From positions 15,729 through 79,728 of the forward strand of contig JBALXI010000020.1 in the NCBI GenBank assembly GCA_036960605.1: a stretch of 64,000 nt of DNA, in the 5' to 3' direction. The notes below the pieces were generated by a model. It saw nothing but the letters and a program-made list of their open reading frames with translations, had not been told where the DNA came from and ran no database searches. The DNA is from Oleispira sp036960605 (lineage in GTDB: Bacteria; Pseudomonadota; Gammaproteobacteria; Pseudomonadales; Oceanobacteraceae). Shown in pieces: positions 34,560 to 43,905 of the stretch; within the stretch, counting starts at the first letter, position 1, and the number at the start of each line of letters is the position of its first letter. The translations under genes were made by a program, and so were the position numbers.

Positions 34560-37193
34560 ATGATCAGCACGTTAAAAAGGCAGTATCGTCATACTTTGAT
34601 GACGCCTCTGGTATCGATTGCGCTTTTATCTGGTATGGCCATTGAAGTACAAGCGATGTCAAAAGCACCGCCGTCACCGCCACCGCCAAGTCCTGCCCAA
34701 ATTGCGGCTGCACAAAATTCAGTGCATGAATTAGCGCAAGGCTGTTATGCCATTCAATCGCCTGCTAATGGCAAGTATATGAATCGCTTTCACCAAGGCG
34801 GCTTAGTGGATAATGGTTTGAGCTATCAGTTTAAAGCCACCTCGGCGGCGGGTGCGGCACGCTTCTCCTTTAAACCGACCTCGTATTTTCATTACATGCT
34901 GACCGATCAAGATGGTCGCTATTTAGCCAGCCATTTACCCAATGAAGTTTCAGCGGGTCGTTATGCCGGTAAATTCGCCCAATGGCGCATCGGTGGCCAT
35001 TTTCAAAGCGATGGCAGCTATCGTTATAGCTTCCACGGTATTGGTTTAAACAAAATCCTACGTCATAACTACGGTGGCATCGGCTGGTACGCGAATGGCG
35101 GCGCTTATGTATTGGATATCTTGAATCCAACCAACGCTAATAGTGAAACGGGCTTTAAGCTTGTTGCACAAAATGATTGTAAGCCTTTCCCTGAAGCTAA
35201 TCTGAATGTTGATGAGTCGATCTCTCAAGCGGCTGATGTGAGTGAGCCTGTGCGCGGTGCGATTGATCCACATACACACATAACGTCTTACGAGTTTATG
35301 GGTGGTAAGTTTTTACACGGTGAGCCCTTCAGCCCTTGGGGTATTGAAACGGCTTTACGCGATAGTAAAGAAATCCACGGACCAAGCGGTGCTCTAGATA
35401 TCATTGGTAATCTAATGGGCTTTGACGATGTAGGTCATCGTTATGATACGCGTGGCTACCCTGACTTCCCAGCTTGGCCTGCGCATAAGTCTTTATCTCA
35501 CATGCAGTATTACTATAAGTGGGTAGAGCGAGCGCATAAAGGTGGCTTGAAAATGATGGTTTCTCTGTTAGTAGAGAACGAAGTCTTATGTACTGTGCAG
35601 AAAACGGTGAATCCCGCGAGCTGGCTTAATCCGAATAACTGCCAAACTTCTAAGAGTATTGATCTGCAAGTTCAACGCTTAAATGAAATGGAAGCCTATA
35701 TTGATGCTCAGCAAGGTGGCCCGGGTAAAGGTTTCTTCCGAATAGTGACAACCCCTGCTGAAGCACGTGCGGTTATTGCTAATGGTAAAATGGCTATCTT
35801 AATGGGCATTGAAGCTTCTGAACTGTTTGATTGTGGTGTTCGCGATCATTGTACTAAAGCGACGATTGAAGCCCAGTTGCAGAAAGTTTATAGCGCGGGT
35901 GTTCGTACGCTGTACCCAACGCATCGATTTGATAACCAGTTTGGTGGTGCTCGCCCAGAAGATGGTTTCTTAAATGTAGGGCAGTGGTTGTCGACAGGTA
36001 AGTTCTTTGCAGCAGAGTCATGTGATGCAGAAACACGTGGTCGTAACTTCACTTCGGGCTTCCCACTGATCGGTAATGTGCCAGTGATCAAAGACATCTT
36101 GAACTTGATCGGTTTAAATCCTGTTTATGATGAAACTCAGCCTTTGTGTAATAAACTTGGCTTAAGCGATCTAGGTATTTACCTAATCAATCGTATGATT
36201 GATATGGGCATGATTATCGAAATGGATCATATGTCGACTAAAACAGCGAATGCCGTTATGGAGATCGTTAAAGCGCGTAACTATTCTGGTGTGATTTCTG
36301 GTCATAGTTGGTTGAACTCTGCAGCAGATGGTTCACCTCATGCTGTGCAGCACGACATCGCAAATCAAGGCGGTATGTTGGCTCCTTATAATGGTCCTTC
36401 TACTTCGATTCAGCACGGTATTAATCGTTACCTGAATCTTGTTGAAGAAACCCCATTCTTAAACGGCGTACCTTTCTCTACCGATATGGGTGGCATTGGT
36501 AATCAACCAGGACCTCGTGGCGACGCTTCAACGAATCCATTGCTATATCCTTTCACGACTGAAGAAGGTATTGAAATTGATAAGCAGGTTTCAGGTAATC
36601 GTACGTTTGATATCAATAATGAAGGTTTAGCGCACTATGGTTTAGTCGCAGATCACATACAGGATATTCGCGAACAAACCCCTGATCGTATTTATGAAGC
36701 CGTTATGAACTCTGCTGAAGCGTATCTACAAATGTGGGAACGTGCTGAAGCGAACAATGACGTTCAATATGTTAATCCATACCTTGCGGGTTACGTTTCA
36801 ATCGTTAATCAAAAAAGTGGCAAGTGCATTGATATTCCGGGTGATGATAACCAAGGAAATAACGGTCAGCTCGTTCAGCTTTGGGATTGCAGTAATACTG
36901 CAGACGATCAGAAGTGGCTTTACAATAGCACAACTCAAATGTTTGAAAACAAAGCCTTTCCAGGTAAGTGTTTAGATAACAAAGGCCAGACTCATGATGG
37001 TGGTGGTCTAGGGATTTGGGATTGTGTGAATAGCGATAACTTACGTTGGACTTATTCAAATGCTTCTTTAGCCAGCAAGCATAATAGTAATATCGTTGTA
37101 GATGCCTATGGAACCGATAACGGTTCTACCGTTGGCCAATGGACCTCTCACGGTGGTAAGAATCAACAGTGGGAGTTACGTCCAGCAAATTAA
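34560..37193 (+). CDS. Secreted metallohydrolase with C-terminal ricin-type lectin domain
   Basis: An 877-residue exported protein. ATG 34560 follows AAGGGA and gives a signal peptide (about 1-34, ending EVQA). A proline-rich linker (SKAPPSPPPPSP) leads to a beta-trefoil-like domain (about 50-165). The amidohydrolase-like core (about 195-720) has a metal-type HTH (DPHTHITS) and later IEMDHMSTKTANAV, SGHSWLN and STDMGGIG blocks, which recall peptidase M19/membrane-dipeptidase relatives. The last about 130 residues form a ricin-type trefoil with CIDIPGDDNQGNNGQLVQLWDC and QKW/LRW/QQW repeats, probably binding carbohydrate. Substrate is unknown. A strong terminator follows. Confidence 0.78.
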   Translation: MISTLKRQYRHTLMTPLVSIALLSGMAIEVQAMSKAPPSPPPPSPAQIAAAQNSVHELAQGCYAIQSPANGKYMNRFHQGGLVDNGLSYQFKATSAAGAARFSFKPTSYFHYMLTDQDGRYLASHLPNEVSAGRYAGKFAQWRIGGHFQSDGSYRYSFHGIGLNKILRHNYGGIGWYANGGAYVLDILNPTNANSETGFKLVAQNDCKPFPEANLNVDESISQAADVSEPVRGAIDPHTHITSYEFMGGKFLHGEPFSPWGIETALRDSKEIHGPSGALDIIGNLMGFDDVGHRYDTRGYPDFPAWPAHKSLSHMQYYYKWVERAHKGGLKMMVSLLVENEVLCTVQKTVNPASWLNPNNCQTSKSIDLQVQRLNEMEAYIDAQQGGPGKGFFRIVTTPAEARAVIANGKMAILMGIEASELFDCGVRDHCTKATIEAQLQKVYSAGVRTLYPTHRFDNQFGGARPEDGFLNVGQWLSTGKFFAAESCDAETRGRNFTSGFPLIGNVPVIKDILNLIGLNPVYDETQPLCNKLGLSDLGIYLINRMIDMGMIIEMDHMSTKTANAVMEIVKARNYSGVISGHSWLNSAADGSPHAVQHDIANQGGMLAPYNGPSTSIQHGINRYLNLVEETPFLNGVPFSTDMGGIGNQPGPRGDASTNPLLYPFTTEEGIEIDKQVSGNRTFDINNEGLAHYGLVADHIQDIREQTPDRIYEAVMNSAEAYLQMWERAEANNDVQYVNPYLAGYVSIVNQKSGKCIDIPGDDNQGNNGQLVQLWDCSNTADDQKWLYNSTTQMFENKAFPGKCLDNKGQTHDGGGLGIWDCVNSDNLRWTYSNASLASKHNSNIVVDAYGTDNGSTVGQWTSHGGKNQQWELRPAN

Positions 37194-37239
37194 TGAGCAT
37201 CATTAATTACACTTCTTAGGCTTTAGACTGGCCTTGTTT

Positions 37240-37285
37240 GGCGGCTAAACTTTGATTGAATCAATCAGGGTAGCCGCCTTTTTTT
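37240..37285 (+). terminator. Rho-independent terminator
   Basis: GGCGGCTA (37240-37247) pairs with TAGCCGCC (37271-37278), with an inner palindrome TGATTGA-A-TCAATCA stacked in the loop, followed by seven T residues (37279-37285). It ends the lectin-hydrolase transcript. Confidence 0.9.
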
Positions 37286-37292
37286 GCCTAAT

Positions 37293-38093
37293 TTATAGTG
37301 TTAATAGATTTTCTGGAATATTACCTTTGCCATAATATTGTTCTAATATCTTTAAATAGTTGCCATCAGCTTTCAATTTAGAAAATCCCGCCGCGAAAAT
37401 CTCTTTTAAATGTCGACTTTTATTTGGAAAAAGAATATCTCCGCTGCCCATTACGTCAAGTATGGGTCTAGGCGTCATCGCAAACTGTGCCACTTTATCA
37501 GGATATATCTTTTTAATAGCTCCCCATCCCCCTAGCTCAGTTGCAATGAACATATCAATACGTTCCGTTTTTAGCTTTCGAGTATTCGTTGTTAAATCTT
37601 TTACTAGTTGAGGATAAATACCTGATTCGTTTAATAATCTCAATATGGAACCGGATTGAATGTAGCCGATTTTATATTGATCTAATTCTGATAATTCATC
37701 ATAAGCAATACCCGATGGGAACTGCGCTTTACGGTAGAAGAAATGCACACCCGAATAATAAATCGTCTGAAAAGAAATGTTCTCAATAACATTCTTTTCC
37801 TTAAACCAGAGAATGCTGCCTAAAACAGCATCGCTATTACTATGTGTGAAGGACCAAGGAATTCTAGCCATAGGCACGATAACAAAATTGACGGAATAAG
37901 ATTGAGAGTTAAAGGCTGCTCTCACTAGGTCGGTCATTAGGCCTTCTTTAGGGCCCATTAATGGAGGGTAATCAATGGTGGTTACCTGAACTGTACGATA
38001 TACATCAGGCGGAGTGATAGCATTTGCTAAGCACATCGAAGCGGTTGTTAAACTAACGACGAAGGTTAGAACTCTAGAAAATAATTGATTCAT
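37293..38093 (-). CDS. Periplasmic solute-binding protein, family 3
   Basis: A 266-residue exported protein of the amino-acid-binding (SBP_bac_3) type. The signal peptide ends near SMCLANA. The first strand VQVTTIDYPPLMGPKEGLMTDLVRAAF is typical of family 3, and the C-terminal helix FAAGFSKLKADGNYLKILEQYYG closes the fold. The frame extends upstream to a TTG at 38111, but ATG 38093 is the natural start. No permease or ATPase lies next to it, so it is an orphan binding protein of the kind common in Vibrionales and Alteromonadales. Confidence 0.85.
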   Translation of the reverse strand: MNQLFSRVLTFVVSLTTASMCLANAITPPDVYRTVQVTTIDYPPLMGPKEGLMTDLVRAAFNSQSYSVNFVIVPMARIPWSFTHSNSDAVLGSILWFKEKNVIENISFQTIYYSGVHFFYRKAQFPSGIAYDELSELDQYKIGYIQSGSILRLLNESGIYPQLVKDLTTNTRKLKTERIDMFIATELGGWGAIKKIYPDKVAQFAMTPRPILDVMGSGDILFPNKSRHLKEIFAAGFSKLKADGNYLKILEQYYGKGNIPENLLTL

Positions 38094-38200
38094 CAGATGT
38101 AGCTGCAGCAATTTTTAGTTGTTACAGCTTATCCTCCTATCAATAAATGGCAATGATAATAGTTTATCCGTCGGCATTTATTACATAACTTTTGGTGCGA

Positions 38201-38665
38201 CTAGCGCATTAATAAAGATTTAACCCCTAATATACTGCGTTCACACTCGGCAATTTCCAACGTTGCGAAGGCTTCGATTGCTTTTTCATGAGCGTAGATG
38301 TAATCAAAAAATTCCTGTTCATCAGGAGCGGCATTCGTTTTAAGTCTTTTCCAAATTATGGTGAAACTTTGTGTTTCTTTCGCAAGAATTTTCATCGCGG
38401 TTTTCCAAGGGAATAGAGTAATTGCAAGGCCCTCGAAATAGCCTTTTATTGACCAAAACCAAGGGTAAGAGCATGATTGCTGCGATGAATCTAAGTGCAA
38501 AAGGAAGCGTTCAAGGGTTTGAACTTCTAACAGATACAGCAGGCGCCACTTTTCTTTTTTAATCGGATCTGAGGTGATTCTCATCGCAATGCGAAAAACG
38601 TTTGAACCATAAACTTCAGACTGATATATGTGTTTAAGATCTGAGCGATATTCTGGATAATTCAT
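38201..38665 (-). CDS. Hypothetical helical protein
   Basis: A 154-residue soluble protein predicted to be largely helical, with a hydrophobic stretch at about 68-90. Scattered Glu and His (YLLEVQTLERFLLHLD; YIYAHEKAIEAF) hint at a ferritin-like four-helix fold, but a proper metal pair is not certain. It starts one base after the stop of the alpha/beta hydrolase gene and is clearly in its operon, under the divergent TetR regulator. Function unknown. Confidence 0.68.
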   Translation of the reverse strand: MNYPEYRSDLKHIYQSEVYGSNVFRIAMRITSDPIKKEKWRLLYLLEVQTLERFLLHLDSSQQSCSYPWFWSIKGYFEGLAITLFPWKTAMKILAKETQSFTIIWKRLKTNAAPDEQEFFDYIYAHEKAIEAFATLEIAECERSILGVKSLLMR

Positions 38666-38666
38666 A

Positions 38667-39569
38667 TTATTTTCCTTGAGTCTTTGTAGGATTTATATAG
38701 CAATCGATGGCAGAGCTCAGTTCGTTATTAAACTGCTCAGTTCTTTCCATAAAGGGCATGTGACCCGCGTGATCGAAGACGACTAAACTCGATTGCTTAA
38801 TCGCGCCAGCCAATCTTAGAGATTGCAAGGCGTTGATAACCGGATCATGACTGCCAGCCATTACCGTTACCGGTACGTTAATCGCGTCTAACTTCGAATA
38901 AATATCTAAGCCACTGATGCGGTTAAATAATGGGAATAAATTCGCTAAGTTCTGTCCTTGCATATTATCTTGAATTTCTACGAGCATTTTTTTTGTGGTC
39001 GGTGAGTTGGTATACGCTTTACGATCAAAGGCGAGTAGAGAGGACATATATTCTTGCACTATGGGTATACTGCGGCTGACGGCTAAAAATAATTGGAAGA
39101 TAGGTTTTGCCCATTGACCGAGACCCGCCAACTTAGTCAATAGACCTTCGACCCCTCCCCAATTGCCTTTATAAAAACCAGCAATACTGATAACTCCTAA
39201 GAGAGGATCAAAATTATTGGCGGCCAAATTTAGAGCGCAGAAACCTCCGGTAGAATGGCCGACGATCACAACTTTCCTGGTGGCGACCAGTTGCAGGATA
39301 ACGGATTGATAAAGCCTATTTAACCAGTCCTCATTCACATCCTCTGGCTTATAGTCATTCGCGACTTTTGATGGCTGGTGGCCTGGTAAACTAATCGAAT
39401 ACCAACGGCGATTAGTTAAAATAGAGTCAGGCAAGCAGGCAAGCCAAAAATTGACGGGGGCGAGTACTCCGGGAATGAAGATAACGGCCGGTTCATCAAT
39501 ATGTTCATTCGCGGCAATTACTGCAATTTCGTGACCTTCAAAGTGAATATATAATTCTCGTATTGGCAT
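38667..39569 (-). CDS. Alpha/beta hydrolase
   Basis: A 300-residue hydrolase with the nucleophile elbow GHSTGG (Ser near 105), an oxyanion-hole region FIPGVLAPVNFW, the acid in GSHDPV and the catalytic His in DHAGHMPFMER. No signal peptide. It shares its operon with a helical protein of unknown function and faces a TetR gene across a 23-bp palindrome. A role in breaking down a hydrophobic ester or lactone sensed by the TetR protein is plausible but not shown. Confidence 0.87.
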   Translation of the reverse strand: MPIRELYIHFEGHEIAVIAANEHIDEPAVIFIPGVLAPVNFWLACLPDSILTNRRWYSISLPGHQPSKVANDYKPEDVNEDWLNRLYQSVILQLVATRKVVIVGHSTGGFCALNLAANNFDPLLGVISIAGFYKGNWGGVEGLLTKLAGLGQWAKPIFQLFLAVSRSIPIVQEYMSSLLAFDRKAYTNSPTTKKMLVEIQDNMQGQNLANLFPLFNRISGLDIYSKLDAINVPVTVMAGSHDPVINALQSLRLAGAIKQSSLVVFDHAGHMPFMERTEQFNNELSSAIDCYINPTKTQGK

Positions 39570-39591
39570 AAAACAACCTCATAAATATCAG

Positions 39592-39614
39592 TAATATGAG
39601 TAAAACTCATATTA
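39592..39614. promoter_or_regulatory. TetR-type operator between divergent genes
   Basis: TAATATGAGT and ACTCATATTA (ten-base arms) flank AAA, a perfect palindrome midway between the hydrolase start (39569) and the TetR start (39687). Size and place fit a TetR dimer site that represses both directions. Confidence 0.7.
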
Positions 39615-39686
39615 ATATGATATTCAGCTTTATCTTCGTAAACTACTCGTATTCCACTCGGTCAATTGTCAGAGGGCTAAATACCA

Positions 39687-40289
39687 ATGAAATCAAGAAA
39701 ATCACCCAAGCAATCACGTTCTAAAATTACGGTGGAGGCCATTTTACAAGCGACGACTCACATTTTATTAGCGGGCGGGGCTCAAGCTCTAACGACCAAT
39801 CATGTCGCTGAGCGTGCAGGAGTGAGTATTGGTTCTTTGTATCAATACTTTCCTAATAAGGAATCTTTGATTGCGGCCTTGATTGAGCAGCATGTTCAAC
39901 AAGAGGTTGATTGTTTATCGGGGGTTATTAACGATTGGGACGGCGAACTCAATGAAGTTCTTTTTCGTGAATTAATTCAAACGTTTATTCAAATACATCT
40001 CGATGACATAGAGCTAACGAAACTCTTGCATCAACAAGTAAATTCTTTGGAATGTAGAGAGGCATTGAGAAAGGCTACAAGATATTTTGAGGACGTTATA
40101 GCATCATTATTGGCTAAAAAATTTAATAAAGTGAAAAATGAGCGGCTAATAAAAGCGAAAGCTTTTATTATTACCAATACGATTGATTCACTCGTGCAGA
40201 TCGCCTTGATAGAAGATACTAAGCTGTTATCGGATTCTATTTTTGTTGATGAACTGGTGGCTCTGGTGCATAAAATATCCAGTCACTAG
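39687..40289 (+). CDS. TetR-family repressor
   Basis: A 200-residue regulator. The N-terminal HTH (about 10-60) reads ILLAGGAQALTTNHVAERAGVSIGSLYQYFPNKESLI, a textbook TetR motif. The C-terminal ligand-binding half has no specific signature. It is divergent from the hydrolase operon with a palindromic operator between them, so it most likely controls that operon and itself. Confidence 0.9.
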   Translation: MKSRKSPKQSRSKITVEAILQATTHILLAGGAQALTTNHVAERAGVSIGSLYQYFPNKESLIAALIEQHVQQEVDCLSGVINDWDGELNEVLFRELIQTFIQIHLDDIELTKLLHQQVNSLECREALRKATRYFEDVIASLLAKKFNKVKNERLIKAKAFIITNTIDSLVQIALIEDTKLLSDSIFVDELVALVHKISSH

Positions 40290-40331
40290 ATATCTTTCCA
40301 TACAGGGATATTATTTTAATTTAGCCCTATC

Positions 40332-41342
40332 TTAAAAAGTAATACGATAGCCTAATACGAGGTTGTCATTATCTCCCGCGGCTTTATTCAGCAAACCTAA
40401 CTCAATATAGCAGTCATTATTACTGCCTAGGTCAAGGTAGGCGCCGATTAAGAATCGATCACTTTTAGCCGTCTCGTTATCTTGGGTAGCATACCCCGTA
40501 CCATAAGTAATTGTATTAACCGTATAGGTTAGGGCAAGATCAATTTTATCCGTTGTTACTTTGCTGCCATCAGGGGCTTGTAGGATCGATTGCTCGCCGT
40601 TAGCGGCTAGATAGAGGCTACCCAAGCGATAGGTAAGTCCGACAGAGATGTCTGTGAATTCAGATTGGTCGGTATTGAGCGTGGTAAAGTCGGCATGGAA
40701 TAAACCAAGTTGAATGACTAATTGATCTATCTGATATTGACCCCCTACAACATAACCATCAAGTTGTTCATTTTCATCTTCGTCGCCGCCACCTTCTAAT
40801 AGGGTGCCCAGATAGCCACGTAATTTAAAATTATTGGGAGTCTTGTAAATAACAGCGTGTCCTAAGCGGAAGGATGTTTGTTCAAATGATCCCGAGTTGG
40901 CTTCAAATACGTCGGCCGTATAGCTGTTCGCAAGAGGGTTGTCTTGGCGTCCAAAAGTAAGGCTACCCCATGTATTAGAAAGCCCAGCATGCGCTTGGCG
41001 AATAACGATGTCGGCTAAATCAGTACCAGACGTTGCGCTGGGTTCGGCCAAATTATGCCCGTCGGCACCATCCTTTTTTCCCAAACCATCATCATTATGA
41101 AGTTCACTTTCAAGTTTGTAGAAAAACCCCGAGCCATTATTAAGTATCCCTTCTCCTTTAATACCAATTCTGTGACCGGCATTATTGAGCGAGGTATCTT
41201 GGTTATTGATCGCTGCTAAACGGACATGAATCCGTCCGTAGAAATGAGGGTCAGCTGGGTTAGCAGCAACCTGAGTACTACTGAAAGAGCTAACAATAGT
41301 GATAACCAGCAAGCTAGTAATTGTGTGAATATTAAGATTCAT
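40332..41342 (-). CDS. General porin, Gram-negative type
   Basis: A 336-residue outer-membrane beta-barrel. Signal peptide (about 1-28, ending QVAA), alternating strands such as GRIHVRLAAINNQ and GIKGEGILNNGSGFFYKLESEL, the SLTFGRQDNPLANSY block, and a C-terminal Phe (LGYRITF) needed for barrel insertion. Length is normal for a 16-strand trimeric porin. It stands alone; the pore specificity is not readable. Confidence 0.9.
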   Translation of the reverse strand: MNLNIHTITSLLVITIVSSFSSTQVAANPADPHFYGRIHVRLAAINNQDTSLNNAGHRIGIKGEGILNNGSGFFYKLESELHNDDGLGKKDGADGHNLAEPSATSGTDLADIVIRQAHAGLSNTWGSLTFGRQDNPLANSYTADVFEANSGSFEQTSFRLGHAVIYKTPNNFKLRGYLGTLLEGGGDEDENEQLDGYVVGGQYQIDQLVIQLGLFHADFTTLNTDQSEFTDISVGLTYRLGSLYLAANGEQSILQAPDGSKVTTDKIDLALTYTVNTITYGTGYATQDNETAKSDRFLIGAYLDLGSNNDCYIELGLLNKAAGDNDNLVLGYRITF

Positions 41343-41456
41343 AGCGCGTACCTAATAACGATATAGCTAATAACGACAAAGCTAAAAACAAACGTTCAGT
41401 AGATAGTGTAGAAGAAAATATCAAAGAGAAAGTTAAAAAATTAGCTTAAAACAAGC

Positions 41457-42767
41457 TTAGTTCCAATAATGGGTATTTTTCAGACCTTGCTGATTAAGCG
41501 CATGACTTAATACAATTGATAGTTGCTTAAGTTGTTGTTTTTTTAGATTGATAAAGCATAAACCGTAGCTAAAATCCTGATTTTTTAAATGTGCCTTAAC
41601 AACGATGAGTGCCTCAATATGCAGGTCTGTTTGGGGGTTTTTAAGCTGTAACAATAACTTGATTCTGTCACCTTGAAGAAGGTTTAATGGCGAAATTATT
41701 CCGATACCGCCCAACCCTATATCAATAACATGAGCCAGCCGTTGCTGTTCGTTATGTAAGATACTAATGGGGTAATGACAACTTAAGCGGGGGTGATGAC
41801 GACGAGCTAGAAAAAGTGCACGAAAGAAGAGACCCTTGGTTAAAAGGTATTGCGCACTTTCTTGCAGCGTTAAATTGAAATTGAAATTAATATGCAGTTG
41901 GTTATCTTTATTGCAATCCGAGTAGACAAGCACGGGCAGCTGTAAGCCGGTAGAGAGCTCGGGATGCTGGAACTCTACTGTGGTGAGTTGATTTAAACGG
42001 ATCATGTTTTGCCAGCTACCCGGTTCGATAATAACGTGAAAACCGCGCAGGCTTATTTCTGATACCTGGCCACGAATGAATAAAATATTTTCCTGGTCGG
42101 TTAATCCACAGTGAAGGTTGGGGATGTGATTATGGATGAGGTATTTAATATAGACATCACTGATCATAGTCCGCAGCGACTGTCGGCTTTCCCGTTGTAG
42201 AATGGCTAGATAAATATGTGAGCCTAAAAAGGGTAGGTAGGAAAAAGCGATGAAGGCGTGTAGTAGTAATAAAATACTTCGGAGTTCTGGCACATTTAAA
42301 GTACGTAATAGAGTTAACAAACTGCCTGTTAACGCCATCAAAATCATCAATGAGATAGAAAGATATAAAAATAATCGTTGCTTAATAATGAGCTGATCAC
42401 TAACGATCGTAGCTCTTTTCTGACGTAGCTGTAACTGACTTAGTAGCCATAAAACAGGGACACCGACAAGCCAGGTAAGGCCTACGGTAATGTGCCAACT
42501 TCTTAAATCAGGAAGTAGCGTAGCTGAGCTACTAATGGATGCGACTAATGACTGGATGGCTAAGCCATACAAACTAATGATCGCGATGGCGTTGAACCAA
42601 TGTAATAAACGAATGCGACGACTAAAGCGGGAGACCTTAACGCGATCATGTTCGGCCAGTACTTCAAAACCAATGTTTTGATGTAGCGGCTTTTTTACCG
42701 AAGGCTCATGGGTATGTTCTGCTGAATGTTCTTGCGTGCGTTTATGGGGATCATCAGCAGGATTCAT
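41457..42767 (-). CDS. Cytochrome b561-type membrane domain fused to PilZ
   Basis: A 436-residue fusion. Residues about 50-190 form four membrane helices with heme-ligand histidines at His56, His92, His170 and His184; the H-x13-H pair on the last helix is the pattern of hydrogenase/formate-dehydrogenase cytochrome b subunits. The cytoplasmic C-terminus has a first PilZ-like sub-domain with EISLRG (237-242) and a PilZ domain with RRHHPR (RxxxR at 323-327) and DIGLGG (349-354; the usual Ser is Gly). The N-terminal 40 residues are His-rich. Its ATG overlaps the stop of the pentaheme lipoprotein gene, so the two likely form one electron-transfer unit that reads c-di-GMP. Confidence 0.82.
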   Translation of the reverse strand: MNPADDPHKRTQEHSAEHTHEPSVKKPLHQNIGFEVLAEHDRVKVSRFSRRIRLLHWFNAIAIISLYGLAIQSLVASISSSATLLPDLRSWHITVGLTWLVGVPVLWLLSQLQLRQKRATIVSDQLIIKQRLFLYLSISLMILMALTGSLLTLLRTLNVPELRSILLLLHAFIAFSYLPFLGSHIYLAILQRESRQSLRTMISDVYIKYLIHNHIPNLHCGLTDQENILFIRGQVSEISLRGFHVIIEPGSWQNMIRLNQLTTVEFQHPELSTGLQLPVLVYSDCNKDNQLHINFNFNLTLQESAQYLLTKGLFFRALFLARRHHPRLSCHYPISILHNEQQRLAHVIDIGLGGIGIISPLNLLQGDRIKLLLQLKNPQTDLHIEALIVVKAHLKNQDFSYGLCFINLKKQQLKQLSIVLSHALNQQGLKNTHYWN

Positions 42768-43321
42768 AAACCTTCTCCTGTCTCGAAATCAAAATGTTGC
42801 CGGTAGTTTATGCCGTTGCGGCTATGGCATGAGAGGCAAGCCTGAGGTTGTGAAAATGAAGTGTAGTCATAGTCATCCATAAGGTCGTGAGCGTAATCAA
42901 TATCTGCTTGCTGGTGGTTATGACAATGTTGGCAGCTTGTTTTATTAAATTCGTCGCGCTGGGTTAATGTTTGATGGCAGTCGATACAGCTTAACTGGTT
43001 ATGATGAGGCTTATTAGTTAACAAAAATACTTGATGATCACGAACTAGAAAGGATTTTGACCAGCCTGCAATATGGGGTTGATGGCATATGTTGCAACGT
43101 CCTAGTGCTCCATGTTTATCGGTTTCGTTGGCATGACAGCTATCGCATTGACGTTCGAAATAAAATGAATTTAATTGCAAATCACCGATGGCGCCGCGGC
43201 CATGTCCCAGTAGTCCTACTTGGAAAAACTGTTGATGAGGGGCGTCATGCAGCTTGGGCTCACTGCAAGCCATTAAGTTGATGACAATCATACTCAGTAT
43301 TAGTCCGTTTCTTAGGTGCAT
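42764..43321 (-). CDS. Pentaheme c-type cytochrome lipoprotein
   Basis: A 185-residue lipoprotein (lipobox LMAC, Cys near 19) with five CxxCH heme sites: CDSCH, CNICH, CIDCH, CQHCH and CLSCH. Spacing and size resemble the small tetra- and pentaheme cytochromes that act as periplasmic electron shuttles. It overlaps the b561-PilZ gene by four bases (ATGA), so the membrane cytochrome b probably passes electrons to or from it. Confidence 0.88.
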   Translation of the reverse strand: MHLRNGLILSMIVINLMACSEPKLHDAPHQQFFQVGLLGHGRGAIGDLQLNSFYFERQCDSCHANETDKHGALGRCNICHQPHIAGWSKSFLVRDHQVFLLTNKPHHNQLSCIDCHQTLTQRDEFNKTSCQHCHNHQQADIDYAHDLMDDYDYTSFSQPQACLSCHSRNGINYRQHFDFETGEGL

Positions 43322-43465
43322 GTTAGATACATATCAATGTCATGTTTAGCGGCTTCAACTATCAATTATAGACGTTCTTGTTATCGGCATAGTGATAGAC
43401 ATCGCTAACACTTGAGTTATAAACATATCTTCATATTGAGTCGGGTTAATATATTAAAAGCTAAT

Positions 43466-43477
43466 AACCCTAGGGTT
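43466..43477. promoter_or_regulatory. 12-bp palindrome in a divergent intergenic region
   Basis: AACCCTAGGGTT is a perfect palindrome lying 75 bases before the forward gene at 43552 and 145 bases before the pentaheme gene. It could be a regulator site for either; no known consensus was matched. Confidence 0.3.
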
Positions 43478-43551
43478 TATTCTGTATAGCGCTGAAATAC
43501 TGACTAGAATGGAACTGATACCTTGTGATTAAAAAGTCAGGTTGAAATCTT

Positions 43552-43905
43552 ATGAAACAATTTTATGTATTGGCAAGCATCGTCCTGATATTCCTATTCT
43601 CTTCTGCTGTTAGGGCGTTGGAAGTTGAATTGAGTCTTGCTACCGCACTCATGCCATCTGAAAAACAAGCTTTTCAAGTCGCTCAACAATTGGGCAAAGA
43701 AATTGTGTTGGGAAATAACGAGGATGCAAAGGCAGAAGCTTTTTTAAATTGCCCAGAAGATAATCAACCCCGTTTTGAAATTACTTATATTCAGCTAAGT
43801 ACGGCATGGTTATTTAAAGCGGCCTCGAGTAACGATAAGCAATACCGCGCGCGGGTGAATTATAAACTGATGTGTGCTCATGGTCGCCGTGGCGGAGATC
43901 GCTAA
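43552..43905 (+). CDS. Small periplasmic protein upstream of cytochrome c'
   Basis: A 117-residue protein with a signal peptide (about 1-22, ending VRALE). The mature part has two cysteines (about 71 and 110) that could pair, and a basic tail. No family is recognised. Its TAA overlaps the ATG of the cytochrome c' gene by one base (TAATG), so the two are co-translated and probably act together. Confidence 0.66.
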   Translation: MKQFYVLASIVLIFLFSSAVRALEVELSLATALMPSEKQAFQVAQQLGKEIVLGNNEDAKAEAFLNCPEDNQPRFEITYIQLSTAWLFKAASSNDKQYRARVNYKLMCAHGRRGGDR

